Source of the DNA: Janthinobacterium lividum
GTDB taxonomy: Bacteria; Pseudomonadota; Gammaproteobacteria; Burkholderiales; Burkholderiaceae_D
Length of the DNA: 64,000 nt
Direction: 5' to 3'
NCBI RefSeq assembly: GCF_023509035.1
Contig: NZ_CP075583.1
Location: forward strand, 2,852,001-2,916,000
In this document: piece after piece, positions 36,950 to 46,802 of the stretch
Layout of the letters: every line of letters begins with the position of its first letter
Position numbering within the stretch: the stretch's first letter is position 1
The notes under the pieces: model-generated
Told to the model about the DNA's origin: nothing
Seen by the model: the letters and a program-made list of their open reading frames with translations, nothing else
Database searches by the model: none
Program-made: the position numbers and the translations under genes

Positions 36950-37657
36950 TTACATCAGCAGCGCGGCCACCAAGTCTTTCTTGGCGTCGCCCGCGCTGCC
37001 GTCGAAGCGCAAGGCCGCTTCCACGTGCGTCAGGTGCTCCACCATCAGGCGCGCAGCAAGATCCGCGTCGCCGCTGCGCGCCGCGTCGAGAAAGCGGCCG
37101 TGTTCGTCGTACGAGCAGGCGGCGGCGTGGCCCGACTGGTACAGCATGGTGATGAGCGAGCTGCGGCCCACCAGTTCGCGCACGATGTCGCGCAGCACGG
37201 TGTTGCCGGCTATGTCGGCCAGCAATACGTGGAAGTCGCCCAGCAGTTGCGAGCGCAGCGGCGTCGCTTGCGCCAGCGCCAGGCGTTCCGCTTTCAGGTG
37301 CCGCTCCAGCATCCTGTAGTCGGCAGCTTTGGCCCGCGCGACGAATTCGCGCGCCAGGGCCGCTTCGATGATGCGCCGCGCAGCGAAGATGTCGCGTGCC
37401 TCCGCTTCCGTTGGCTGGCTGACGAAGGCGCCCTTGTCGGGCACCATGCGTATGAGTTTGTCTTTGGACAGGATCAGCAGGGCGGCGCGGATCTTGGTGC
37501 GGCTGACGCCATACAGCCGGCACAGGGCCTCTTCGCGCAGCCGTGTGCCGGGCGGCAATTGGCGCGCCACTATGGCCGCCGCCATATGCTCGGCAATTTC
37601 CGCCGAGCTGTCACCGCTGCCGGGATTGTCCACCAAGGGTGCGCTTGTTTCTGTCAT
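36950..37657 (-). CDS. GntR-family (FCD) transcriptional regulator
   Basis: A 235-residue regulator. The N-terminal winged helix has GTRLREEALCRLYGVSRTKIRAALLILSKDKLIRMVPDKGAFVSQP, and the FCD domain runs from EARDIFAARRIIEAALAREF to the end, with the metal/ligand residues expected in DFHVLLADIAGN. The ATG at 37657 is chosen because the homologous region begins soon after; the ribosome-binding site is weak and the frame is open to 37771. Similar regulators are often tied to purine or amino acid catabolism, and the purine permease is its nearest neighbour. Confidence 0.88.
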   Translation of the reverse strand: MTETSAPLVDNPGSGDSSAEIAEHMAAAIVARQLPPGTRLREEALCRLYGVSRTKIRAALLILSKDKLIRMVPDKGAFVSQPTEAEARDIFAARRIIEAALAREFVARAKAADYRMLERHLKAERLALAQATPLRSQLLGDFHVLLADIAGNTVLRDIVRELVGRSSLITMLYQSGHAAACSYDEHGRFLDAARSGDADLAARLMVEHLTHVEAALRFDGSAGDAKKDLVAALLM

Positions 37658-37887
37658 GTCGGGCGAGAGCAGTAAGCCAGGGGCAAGGTGAGTCTTGCAA
37701 GCGCATGTCCGCGCGGAGGCGTGGTTGACGCCCGCTGCCGGCATGCCGTTGTGCGCCTTCCGTGTCGGCAAGGCCTGGCTATTCTACTATCTTGCGTGGC
37801 GCCGCGCAGACGGGCACAGCCAGCTGGCGAGGATGGCTTCTCTGGCGGCCTGTTTTGCTGCTCATGCAGCAACTATGCCGCAACAAC

Positions 37888-37916
37888 TGGACATGAGAAA
37901 TTTTGACGTATATAAT
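37888..37916 (+). promoter_or_regulatory. promoter of tRNA-Asn copy 4
   Basis: -35 TGGACA, 17-base spacer, -10 TATAAT, 11 bases before the tRNA, with CGGCCTC in the discriminator. It shares the ACTGGACATG..AAATTTT stretch with the copy 3 promoter. Confidence 0.85.
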
Positions 37917-37927
37917 TCGGCCTCCTT

Positions 37928-38003
37928 TCCCTGATAGCTCAGTTGGTAGAGCGACGGACTGTTAATCCGCAGGTCCCTGGTTCGAGTCCAGGTCGGGGAG
38001 CCA
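37928..38003 (+). tRNA. tRNA-Asn (anticodon GTT), copy 4
   Basis: Identical over 76 bases to the three copies about 11.5 kb upstream, with anticodon GTT and encoded CCA. Its similar promoter shows that it came from the same duplication series. Confidence 0.97.
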
Positions 38004-38017
38004 GAACAAGCAATAGC

Positions 38018-38049
38018 AAAGGGCCACGTGGCAACACGTGGCCCTTTTT
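38018..38049 (+). terminator. terminator of tRNA-Asn copy 4
   Basis: AAAGGGCCACGTG and CACGTGGCCCTTT form a perfect stem around GCAA, followed by T residues, 14 bases after the tRNA. Confidence 0.9.
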
Positions 38050-38156
38050 GTCATGCGCGCATGGTTTCCCATTCACGCTTGCCATCCCTTCAGTGTCTTA
38101 GCGACGTGCGCGATGCCGGCCCGCTGGTGGCAGGGGCACGCACAGTGTTTCCCGGA

Positions 38157-38540
38157 TCAGGGATCGACAAACACGTCGAAACGCACCTTGAGCGGGCTGC
38201 CCCACGAGATATCCACCCAGGCCCGGAAGCCGCCGTTGTACGGCGCGATGTTGTACACGGCCATGCGGGCTGAGCCGATGAAACGGTCCTGGGGAGTCGC
38301 GCCATATTCGCTGATGTTGAGAAATACGCGCGAATTGGCCTTCACATTGGGATTGGTGAAGTTGACCGAAGGATGCACGCCATTGGCGGTCCACGTGTAA
38401 AAGGTGGTGAAGGCGGCGGCGCTCAGGTTCAAGTCCTGTGCGGCCGCGCCTTTTGCGCTTTTTCCTTCCTGCTCCATCGGTGCATCGGTTTCTTCCAGGG
38501 CCAGGTTGCTACCGGTGCGATGTTCTACTTTCATATCCAT
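38157..38540 (-). CDS. hypothetical protein, 127 aa
   Basis: I do not recognise this family. The protein has no signal peptide or membrane segment. An acidic N-terminal third (TGSNLALEETDAPMEQEGK) is followed by a beta-rich domain with FTTFYTWTANGVHPSVNF, SRVFLNISEYGA and WVDISWGSPLKVRF. The ATG at 38540 has a clear AGGAG site eight bases upstream, supporting a real gene. It stands alone, with its own intergenic region upstream. Confidence 0.7.
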   Translation of the reverse strand: MDMKVEHRTGSNLALEETDAPMEQEGKSAKGAAAQDLNLSAAAFTTFYTWTANGVHPSVNFTNPNVKANSRVFLNISEYGATPQDRFIGSARMAVYNIAPYNGGFRAWVDISWGSPLKVRFDVFVDP

Positions 38541-38877
38541 GATGTACTCCTGATCGATAGTTTGGACGCCGCGCCTGTCGTCGTGCGGCAAGACGCCCTA
38601 TCTGTTGCCGTGACGGCCAGTGTCACGTCCTGGCTGATAAGGTAGCCGCCTGCTCCATGCTGTTGGAGTAAGTCATTCTAGGCAAACGCGCGGGCAAAAA
38701 GCGCGCAGGGCGGCCGGAAAAATGGTACTCACTTGTGCTGGCGCAAACATCTTGCAGGCAGGCCGCAAGATCTTTTCCCGCAGGCTATTTTTACGGGCCG
38801 TCACGCATGCCGCGCAGGACAATGGCACAATAGCCCCAGCCAACCTGTCGATGCGGAACCCGTTGCGAGCCTAGCCC
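38541..38877. other. intergenic region, no gene recognised
   Basis: About 337 bases between two divergent genes (the 127-residue hypothetical and the alpha/beta hydrolase). It must hold both promoters, but no clear -35/-10 pair or repeat is visible. Confidence 0.4.
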
Positions 38878-40042
<1,165 letters not shown>

Positions 40043-40065
40043 GGTTCACCTTGGTCCGCCGGCGC

Positions 40066-40782
40066 TCAATGGCAGGCTGGATCGCTGTCCCAGCGGCCTG
40101 AACAGATGCGCGAACGGCATAGCATGCCCTCGATCAGGCCCAGCTGCTTGCAGCGCTGCAAGAGTTCCCCCGTTTCCTGTTCCTGTTCCTGTTCCTGTTT
40201 CTGCTCCCGCTGGCGCAGCACCACGTCGCGCACGGGCGCTGCCGTGCCTTCTTGCCGGTGCGCATGGGCGACCATCGCCGTCAGCAAGGTGACGTCGCTA
40301 TCGCCGGGCGCGGCAGCCGGCCTCGGCCCCTGTGGACGCGCGGCCGCCTGGCGCACGGGTGGTGGCGTCTTGTGCGGCGCGCTTGCACCTGCGCTTGCTG
40401 TCGTGGCGGACGCCGCAGACGCCGCAGGCAGGGGCGGTCCCGCCGTATTGACGATGGTGGCCGCCTGCACCGCGTGCGGCAGTACCGATGGTGCTGGCAT
40501 GAGGGGCGCCGTCATGGCCGTGGCAGGTGCTGCCGGCAGGGGCACGATGGTCATGTCCTCAGTGAGCACGGCCGTGATCAGCACCGCCAGGCACAGCGCG
40601 CCAGCGGCCCAGTGCCGCCAGCGGGGGCGCCAGCGCAGGGCCGGCATGACCGCGGGCGCGGCGACGCCGTGTTCGAGCTGTGACAGGATGCCCTTGCTTT
40701 CGATTGGCACGCCCGCCGCGCCGGCCTTGCTCAGCAGGTTGGGACCGCGCGCCTTGCCATCCCCGGTTTTCAATAAAGACAA
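40066..40782 (-). CDS. hypothetical membrane-anchored protein with Pro/Ala linker
   Basis: A 238-residue protein I cannot name. A cytoplasmic N-terminus begins MSLLKTGDGKARGPNLLSKAG, one transmembrane helix follows at about residues 60-76 (WAAGALCLAVLITAVL), then a long Ala/Pro-rich linker, a short helical region and a C-terminal Gln/Glu repeat ending in a Cys-containing tail. The TTG start at 40782 is chosen because a perfect GGAGGTGA lies just upstream; frames open as far as GTG 40848 lack one. It ends 24 bases from the VOC gene and diverges from the T6SS peptidase gene, so a link to secretion is possible but unproved. Confidence 0.68.
   Translation of the reverse strand: MSLLKTGDGKARGPNLLSKAGAAGVPIESKGILSQLEHGVAAPAVMPALRWRPRWRHWAAGALCLAVLITAVLTEDMTIVPLPAAPATAMTAPLMPAPSVLPHAVQAATIVNTAGPPLPAASAASATTASAGASAPHKTPPPVRQAAARPQGPRPAAAPGDSDVTLLTAMVAHAHRQEGTAAPVRDVVLRQREQKQEQEQEQETGELLQRCKQLGLIEGMLCRSRICSGRWDSDPACH
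40174..40197. repeat. (TTCCTG)4 simple repeat in coding sequence
   Basis: Four exact TTCCTG units followed by a degenerate fifth lie inside the hypothetical gene and encode alternating Gln-Glu on the minus strand. A 6-base unit can change copy number without shifting the frame. Confidence 0.85.
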
Positions 40783-40919
40783 AATATCACCTCCGCAATG
40801 GATCAAACTCGACTGACCTTGATGTAAAACCGCGCGCATGCGGGCCACGGACGCCTACGATCTAGCGATACCGCCGAGCACGCTGCCCGGCCCCGACTAT
40901 CCCCGTCACGGAGCGTCCC

Positions 40920-41759
40920 ATGTTCGTCGCCCTGGTCCTGATGTATTTCTTGCTGGCCTGTTTTGCCTGCTGGCTGCTGCTGTTTCCCGGCGGCCGCGCC
41001 ATCGTGCTGCACACGCTCGTCAACCTGGGCTGGCGCATGCAGCGGCGCGCGCAGCACCTGAAGGGCGGCAGCGGCGCGCAGTGGCAACGCGTGCAGCAGC
41101 ACACGGGCACGGGCATGGCGCGCGCCTGGCAGCTGCTGTGGCGGCATCGCTGGCTGAGCCTGGCAGGTAGCGTGCTGGTCATCGTGCCGCCGCTGCTGGC
41201 CTGGCTGTCCAGCGACCGCATCGCCCTGCGCGGCTATGCTGACCAGCAACACGCGATCAATGACCAGGTTAGCGACTTGCTGAAAGGCGAACAGCTGGTG
41301 CCGCCTTTGAGCCTGCCGCCGCTGCTGTTTTCCACGGCGGAAGTAACGCAATTGCGCCCGCTGCTGGGCGGCGCCAGCCGCAACTGGCAATTGCTCGACC
41401 ACGATTACGCGCAGCGCCTGCTGCTGGTCTTCAAGATCATGAAGGAGGTGCATGGCTATGACATGGTCTTGCTGGAAGGCTACCGCAGTCCGGCACGCCA
41501 AGACCAGCTGGCGGCAGCCGGCCCGAACGTGACGAACGCCAGGGCGTTTCAAAGCTATCACCAGTATGGCCTGGCAGCCGATTGCGCATTCATGCATGAA
41601 GGAAAGCTCATCATTTCTGAAAAAAATGCCTGGGCCATGCGTGGCTACCGTTTATATGGGGTGACGGCCGAATCGGTGGGCCTGCGCTGGGGCGGGCGCT
41701 GGACCATGATGGATTTCGGCCACACGGAATTGCTGCAATCGCGCGTGCTGGGCAAGTAA
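40920..41759 (+). CDS. TagX-like M15 peptidoglycan peptidase of the T6SS locus
   Basis: A 279-residue membrane-anchored zinc peptidase of the M15 (VanY/L-Ala-D-Glu endopeptidase) type. Two N-terminal hydrophobic segments (residues 2-22 and about 80-100) precede the catalytic domain. Its zinc motif is SYHQYGLAADCAF (SxHxxxxxxD), and the second ligand set is in WTMMDFGHTEL (HxE). The YRSPARQDQL substrate motif is also present. TagX of Acinetobacter, an M15 enzyme in T6SS clusters, is thought to cut cell wall so that the apparatus can pass. This gene leads into tssM after 217 bases, which fits that role. The M15 call is firm; the T6SS role is from context. Confidence 0.82.
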   Translation: MFVALVLMYFLLACFACWLLLFPGGRAIVLHTLVNLGWRMQRRAQHLKGGSGAQWQRVQQHTGTGMARAWQLLWRHRWLSLAGSVLVIVPPLLAWLSSDRIALRGYADQQHAINDQVSDLLKGEQLVPPLSLPPLLFSTAEVTQLRPLLGGASRNWQLLDHDYAQRLLLVFKIMKEVHGYDMVLLEGYRSPARQDQLAAAGPNVTNARAFQSYHQYGLAADCAFMHEGKLIISEKNAWAMRGYRLYGVTAESVGLRWGGRWTMMDFGHTELLQSRVLGK

Positions 41760-41976
41760 GCCGCGCCAGCCATTCTAGCGCCGCGTGCCGGCCAGATTTT
41801 CACAGCGGCAAGCTTGCTTGCGCAGCGTCAATGGCGCGCAGGCGCCTGCCGCGCGCTGGCGCCTGGTACTTGTCATATGTCAACAAAGGCGCGCCGCATT
41901 GCTGTCAGCATGGGCCGACTCCGCCTTGCTGCGCGGCGGCGTCCATCCTGTTTTGCGACCTCACCCTGGGCTCATC

Positions 41977-44900
41977 ATGCTGCGACGAATCTGGCATTTC
42001 CTCACCGATAGCCGCAATCTGACCATCTTCGGCTTCGTGGCGCTGGCCGTGTTCCTGTACCTGGGCGCCGAGGTACTGGAAGTGGCACTGATCTGGGCGC
42101 TGGCCTTGCTGCTGCTGGCCTTTGTCACCTGGCCGGGCCTGTGGCTGTGGCGCCGGCGCCGCGCACGGCGCGATGCGCAGGCGCTGGGCCAGGCCATCCT
42201 CAACGAGGCCGAGATCGCCGCCGCGCAAGCGGCCTCGGCCTCGACGGCCAGCAGTACCCAGCAGGGCGAACTCGACGCCGTGCGCACGGGCATGCTGGCC
42301 GCCATCGAGACCATCAAGACGTCCAAGCTGGGCCTCAAATCGGGCGCCGCCGCCCTGTACGAATTGCCGTGGTACATGATCATCGGCAATCCGGCCGCCG
42401 GCAAGAGCAGCGCCATCCTGCATTCGGGCCTGCAGTTCCCTTTCGCCGACGGCAAGGTCGTGCAAGGCGTGGGCGGCACGCGCAACTGCGACTGGTTTTT
42501 CACCACGGACGGCATCGTGCTCGACACGGCGGGACGCTACTCCGTCGTCGACGAGCACCGCGGCGAGTGGTTCGGCTTTCTCGACCTGCTGAAAAAATAC
42601 CGGCGCAAGGCGCCCGTCAACGGCATCCTCGTCGCCGTCAGCATCGCCGAATTGAAAGGCGACCCCGATGTCGGCATGCAACTGGCGCGCAGCCTGCGCA
42701 AGCGCGTGCAAGACGTCATCGAGCGCCTGGAAGTGTTCGCGCCCCTGTACATCGTATTTACCAAGGCAGACCTGATCGCCGGCTTCACGGAGTTTTTCGC
42801 GGATGCCGAACGCAGCGAGCGCGAGCGCGTCTGGGGCGCCACCATGCCGTACCAGCGCAAGCTGCCCACGGCGGACCTGCTGACCTTTTTCGACCAGAGT
42901 TTTGATGAATTGCATGATGGCTTGATGGAGCTGAGCCTGGCCAACATGGCGCACCGGCAGCGCAAGACGATGGCGCCCGGCGTATTTACCTTTCCGCTGG
43001 AATTTGCCGCCATCAAGCCGGCCCTGCGCGCCTTCATCGCCACCCTGTTCGAGGAAAACCCGTTCCAGTTCCAGCCCGTGTTCCGCGGCTTTTATTTCAC
43101 CAGTGCGCTGCAGGAGGGCGAGCCCGTCAGTGCCTCCTCGCAGCAGGTGGCGCGCCGCTTCGACCTGGCCTTCACGCCGGCACCGGCCGCAGTACCGTCC
43201 GGTGCGCGCCAGCATGGCTATTTCCTGCTGGAGCTGTTCCGCAAGGTCATTTTTGCCGACAAGCACCTGGTGGCCAACTATGCCAACCGCGCCAAGCTGC
43301 GCTTCAAGTACGCCGTGTTCTTTGCCGCGACGGTGTCGCTTGGCGCCTGCCTGGGCGGCTGGAGCTGGTCCTACCTGGGCAACCGGCAACTGGTGGCCAA
43401 CGTCGAGGCCGATCTGAATAAAGTGGTGAAGCTGCAGGAGCGTCGGCTGGACTTGCAGTCGCGCCTGGAAGCGCTCGAGATCTTGCAGGACCGCATCGAG
43501 CAGCTGGAAGCGTACCGCACGCAACGGCCGTGGTCCTTGCGCCTGGGCCTGTACCAGGGTGAATTACTTGAGCGCAAGCTGCGCGAGGAATATTTTTCCG
43601 GCGCGCGCCAGGTCATGCTCGCTCCCGCGGCGGGCGCGCTGGAAGCCTTGTTGTTCGAGATGAACGCCAGCGCCGACCAGCTGCAGCCTACGGCGCGCAC
43701 GCCGCAGACGCCAGCCGCCGCATCGTCCACCACGGCGCCAGCCGCACCGCGCAGCGTGCAGTACCAGGCGGCCAGTGCGACGAATGTGGAAGATGCCTAC
43801 AACGCGCTAAAAACCTATCTGATGCTGGCCGATAAGACGCATGCGGAGAGCAGTCATCTGAACGACCAGCTGACGCGTTTCTGGCGCGGCTGGCTGGAAG
43901 AAAATCGGGGCGCCATGCCGCGCGAACAGATGATACGCAGCGCCGAACGGCTGTTGACGTTTTACCTGGCACAGACCGGCGATCCATCCTGGCCGCGCAT
44001 CGAACAGAAGCTGGCGCTGGTCGACCAGGCACGCGAAAACCTGCGCCGCGTGGTGCGCGGCATGCCGGCGCGCGAGCGCGTGTATGCCGACGTCAAGGCG
44101 CGCGCCTCGACGCGCTTTCCCGGCATGACGGTGGCGCGCGTCGTCGGCGAACAGGATCAGGCCCTGCTGGCGGGCAGTTATGCCGTCTCCGGCGCCTTTA
44201 CGCGCCAGGCCTGGGAAAAGTTCGTCGAGGGCGCCTTTCGCGACGCCGCCAACCGTGAGCTGCAAAGTGCCGACTGGGTGCTGAAAAGCGCTTCCACCGA
44301 CGACCTGACCCTGGAAGGCAGTCCGGAGCAGATCGAGAAAAACCTGGTGGCCATGTACAAGGCCGACTACGCGCGCGAGTGGCAAAAATTCGTGCAGGGC
44401 GTCGCCGTCGCCGACCTGAAAGGCTTTGACGGCGCCGTGCAGGCGATGAACCGCCTGGGCGACCCGCAAGCGTCGCCGATTGCCAAACTGCTGACAACCA
44501 TCTATGAGGAAACCTCGTGGGACAACCCGGCGCTGCACAATGCCCAATTGCGCAAGGCCGAGCGTGGCATCATCGCCTGGTTCAAGGAAACCGTACTGCG
44601 CCGCGCGCCGTCGCCGCTGACGGCCACTCCGGGCATGAATGCGCAGCTCGACCCGGCCCGCCTGGACAAGCCCATGGGACCCGTGGGGCGCGAATTTGCC
44701 GGCGTGGGCAAGCTGGTGGCGGCCAGGGACAACAATGCCTCGCTGATGCGCGCCTATCTGGAAGCGCTGTCGAAACTGCGCAGCCGTTTGAACCAGCTGA
44801 AGAACCAGGGCGACGCGGGACCGGGCGCGCGCCAGTTCATGCAGCAGACCCTGGAGGGCAGCGGTTCCGAACTGGCCGACGCCCTGAAGCTGGTCGACGA

Positions 44901-45816
44901 GCAGGTGCTCACGGGGATGAACGACGCGCAAAAGCAGGCGATTCGCCCCATCCTCGTGCGCCCGCTGATGCAGACCTTTGCCGTCATCGTCGCGCCGGCC
45001 GAACTCGATATCAACAAGACCTGGGCGGCGCAGGTGTATGAACCGTTCCAGAAATCGCTGGCCAACAAATATCCGTTTGCGCCCACGGCCCGCATCGAGG
45101 CGAGCAACCTGGAGATCGGCCAGTTCTTCGGACCGGAAGGCCTGGTGGCGAAATTCGTCACCACCTCCATGGGCCCCCTGGTGGTGCGGCGCGGCGACGT
45201 GCTGGCGCCGCGCACCTGGGCCGACATGGGCATCAGCCTGTCGCCGCAGGCGGTGGCGCGCTTCCCTGGCTGGATTGCGCCACTGGGCGCGGGCGGCGTG
45301 GCGGCCACCTCGACGGCGGCGCAAACCGTCTTCCAGATCCAGCCGTCGCCCGCGCCGGGCACCCTGGAATACACGGTGGAGATCGACGGCCAGCAGCTGC
45401 GCTACCGCAATACCCCGGCGCAGTGGACGAACATGGTCCATCCGGGCCCGCAAGGCGCGTCCGGCGTCCAGGGCGCGCGCATCACGGTCGTCACCTTCGA
45501 CGGGCGCACGGTGGAACTGTTCAACGAACCGGGGCAATTCGGCTTGAAGCGCATGATCGATGCGGCGACCAAGAAGCGCAAGGATGGCGGCGCGTTCGAA
45601 CTGCGCTGGGCGCGCGGCGAGGTGGCCGTGGCGGTCGACCTGAAAATCACCAGCAGCGCCGAGACGACGGGCGCCGGGTCTGCCACGGCGGTGCAGGAGC
45701 AGGGCTTTCGCGGCATGCAGCTGCCCGAGACGATCGTCGGCACGCCCGGTGTTCCAGCCGCGCCCCCGCCGGCCATTGCCGCCGTTGCTGTAGCTGCAGC
45801 GGGAGTGTCGCCATGA
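41977..45816 (+). CDS. tssM: type VI secretion system membrane subunit TssM
   Basis: TssM (IcmF) is the large inner-membrane protein that connects TssL in the membrane with TssJ at the outer membrane. The 1279-residue product has two N-terminal helices (about residues 13-50), a cytoplasmic ATPase-like domain with Walker A IIGNPAAGKSSAI (about residue 137), TDGIVLDTAGRY, and YIVFTKADLIAGF, a third helix near residue 445 (AVFFAATVSLGACLGGW) and a long periplasmic part. The ATG at 41977 (MLRRIWHFLTDSRN) is chosen; the upstream open frame is not conserved. The stop overlaps tagF. Confidence 0.96.
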   Translation: MLRRIWHFLTDSRNLTIFGFVALAVFLYLGAEVLEVALIWALALLLLAFVTWPGLWLWRRRRARRDAQALGQAILNEAEIAAAQAASASTASSTQQGELDAVRTGMLAAIETIKTSKLGLKSGAAALYELPWYMIIGNPAAGKSSAILHSGLQFPFADGKVVQGVGGTRNCDWFFTTDGIVLDTAGRYSVVDEHRGEWFGFLDLLKKYRRKAPVNGILVAVSIAELKGDPDVGMQLARSLRKRVQDVIERLEVFAPLYIVFTKADLIAGFTEFFADAERSERERVWGATMPYQRKLPTADLLTFFDQSFDELHDGLMELSLANMAHRQRKTMAPGVFTFPLEFAAIKPALRAFIATLFEENPFQFQPVFRGFYFTSALQEGEPVSASSQQVARRFDLAFTPAPAAVPSGARQHGYFLLELFRKVIFADKHLVANYANRAKLRFKYAVFFAATVSLGACLGGWSWSYLGNRQLVANVEADLNKVVKLQERRLDLQSRLEALEILQDRIEQLEAYRTQRPWSLRLGLYQGELLERKLREEYFSGARQVMLAPAAGALEALLFEMNASADQLQPTARTPQTPAAASSTTAPAAPRSVQYQAASATNVEDAYNALKTYLMLADKTHAESSHLNDQLTRFWRGWLEENRGAMPREQMIRSAERLLTFYLAQTGDPSWPRIEQKLALVDQARENLRRVVRGMPARERVYADVKARASTRFPGMTVARVVGEQDQALLAGSYAVSGAFTRQAWEKFVEGAFRDAANRELQSADWVLKSASTDDLTLEGSPEQIEKNLVAMYKADYAREWQKFVQGVAVADLKGFDGAVQAMNRLGDPQASPIAKLLTTIYEETSWDNPALHNAQLRKAERGIIAWFKETVLRRAPSPLTATPGMNAQLDPARLDKPMGPVGREFAGVGKLVAARDNNASLMRAYLEALSKLRSRLNQLKNQGDAGPGARQFMQQTLEGSGSELADALKLVDEQVLTGMNDAQKQAIRPILVRPLMQTFAVIVAPAELDINKTWAAQVYEPFQKSLANKYPFAPTARIEASNLEIGQFFGPEGLVAKFVTTSMGPLVVRRGDVLAPRTWADMGISLSPQAVARFPGWIAPLGAGGVAATSTAAQTVFQIQPSPAPGTLEYTVEIDGQQLRYRNTPAQWTNMVHPGPQGASGVQGARITVVTFDGRTVELFNEPGQFGLKRMIDAATKKRKDGGAFELRWARGEVAVAVDLKITSSAETTGAGSATAVQEQGFRGMQLPETIVGTPGVPAAPPPAIAAVAVAAAGVSP

Positions 45817-46793
45817 TGCGCGCGGCGCAGCAGGTGCGCCTCGGTTACTTTGGCAAGATCCCCGCGCGCGGCGACTTCATCAAGGCCTGCGACAATCACG
45901 CACTGGTGCAGCTGCTCGACGACTGGCTGGCGCAGGTCATGAATGCCCTCACGGTGGAGCCGCGCTGGAAGCTCAATTACGACGCCTTGCCACCGCTGCG
46001 CTTTGCCTTTGTCGGCACGCGCAGCCGGCGCGCCATCGCCGGGCGCCTGGAAGCGAGCAATGACCTGTCGCAGCGGCGCTTTCCCTTCATGGCCATGGGC
46101 GCGCTGGAAGTCGACGACGCCGACATCTTTGTCGCCTGCAGCCCGCTGGCGCTGGCGCCGCTGTGGCAGCGGGTGGAGCAGCTGTCGCAGGGCATCGTGG
46201 CCAGCGCCGAACCGGGGCCGGCCCTGCTGGCGCTGGCCGGCAACGTGGTCGAAGTCGAGCCGGCCGCACCTGGCCACGCGGCGCGGCTGGCCGCCTTTTT
46301 GCAGGCGCAGACGCTGCATGGCTTGCAGGCGATGCTGGCCTCGCCCGCGTTTCCGGTGACGGTGCGCGAATTGCTGCTGGGTCTGGGCCTGCTGTTGCAG
46401 CCGGTGCGCCAGAGTGGCTTGCCGCGCCTGGAGAAAAGCCTGGTGCTGCCGCTGCCGCAGGACGCGCAGCTGCGCGACCTGGTGGCCAGCTTCTGGCTGC
46501 ACCTGATCGCGCCTTTTCTGCGCCAGGCTGATTTCGAGCTGGCGCTGTTCTTTTCCGAGCTCGACGAGGCGCCCGTACTGGTGATCGGTTTTTGCGGCGC
46601 CGATCCGCATGGCTTGCGCGCGCTGATCGATCCGCAGGCCGGCAGCGAACGGCTGATCGTGTTCGACCAGCTCGACTGGGTTGACGAGCAGCTGGGACAC
46701 GACGCGGCGCTGCGCCAGTTTTCCGCCTGCCTGCAGCAGGGACAGCTGTCGCTGCGCTCGGCCTGCGCCATGTTTGCCGATACCTTTGCCTGA
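45813..46793 (+). CDS. tagF: type VI secretion system-associated protein TagF
   Basis: TagF is a T6SS accessory protein that in other species represses assembly post-translationally. The 326-residue protein opens with the family signature RLGYFGKIPARGDFIK and LLDDWLAQVM, and has FAFVGTRSRRAIAGRLEAS in the middle. The C-terminal half (VLVIGFCGADPHGLRALIDP) is longer than in short TagF proteins. ATG 45813 follows GGGAG and overlaps the tssM stop, so it is coupled to tssM. No PppA or Fha partner is in the window. Confidence 0.92.
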   Translation: MMRAAQQVRLGYFGKIPARGDFIKACDNHALVQLLDDWLAQVMNALTVEPRWKLNYDALPPLRFAFVGTRSRRAIAGRLEASNDLSQRRFPFMAMGALEVDDADIFVACSPLALAPLWQRVEQLSQGIVASAEPGPALLALAGNVVEVEPAAPGHAARLAAFLQAQTLHGLQAMLASPAFPVTVRELLLGLGLLLQPVRQSGLPRLEKSLVLPLPQDAQLRDLVASFWLHLIAPFLRQADFELALFFSELDEAPVLVIGFCGADPHGLRALIDPQAGSERLIVFDQLDWVDEQLGHDAALRQFSACLQQGQLSLRSACAMFADTFA

Positions 46794-46802
46794 AGGATTG
46801 CG

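Noticed and set aside
38737..38758. TGGCGCAAACATCTTGCA as a sigma-54 promoter before the alpha/beta hydrolase
   Set aside because: Spacing between GG and GC is 12 bases, too long for the consensus.
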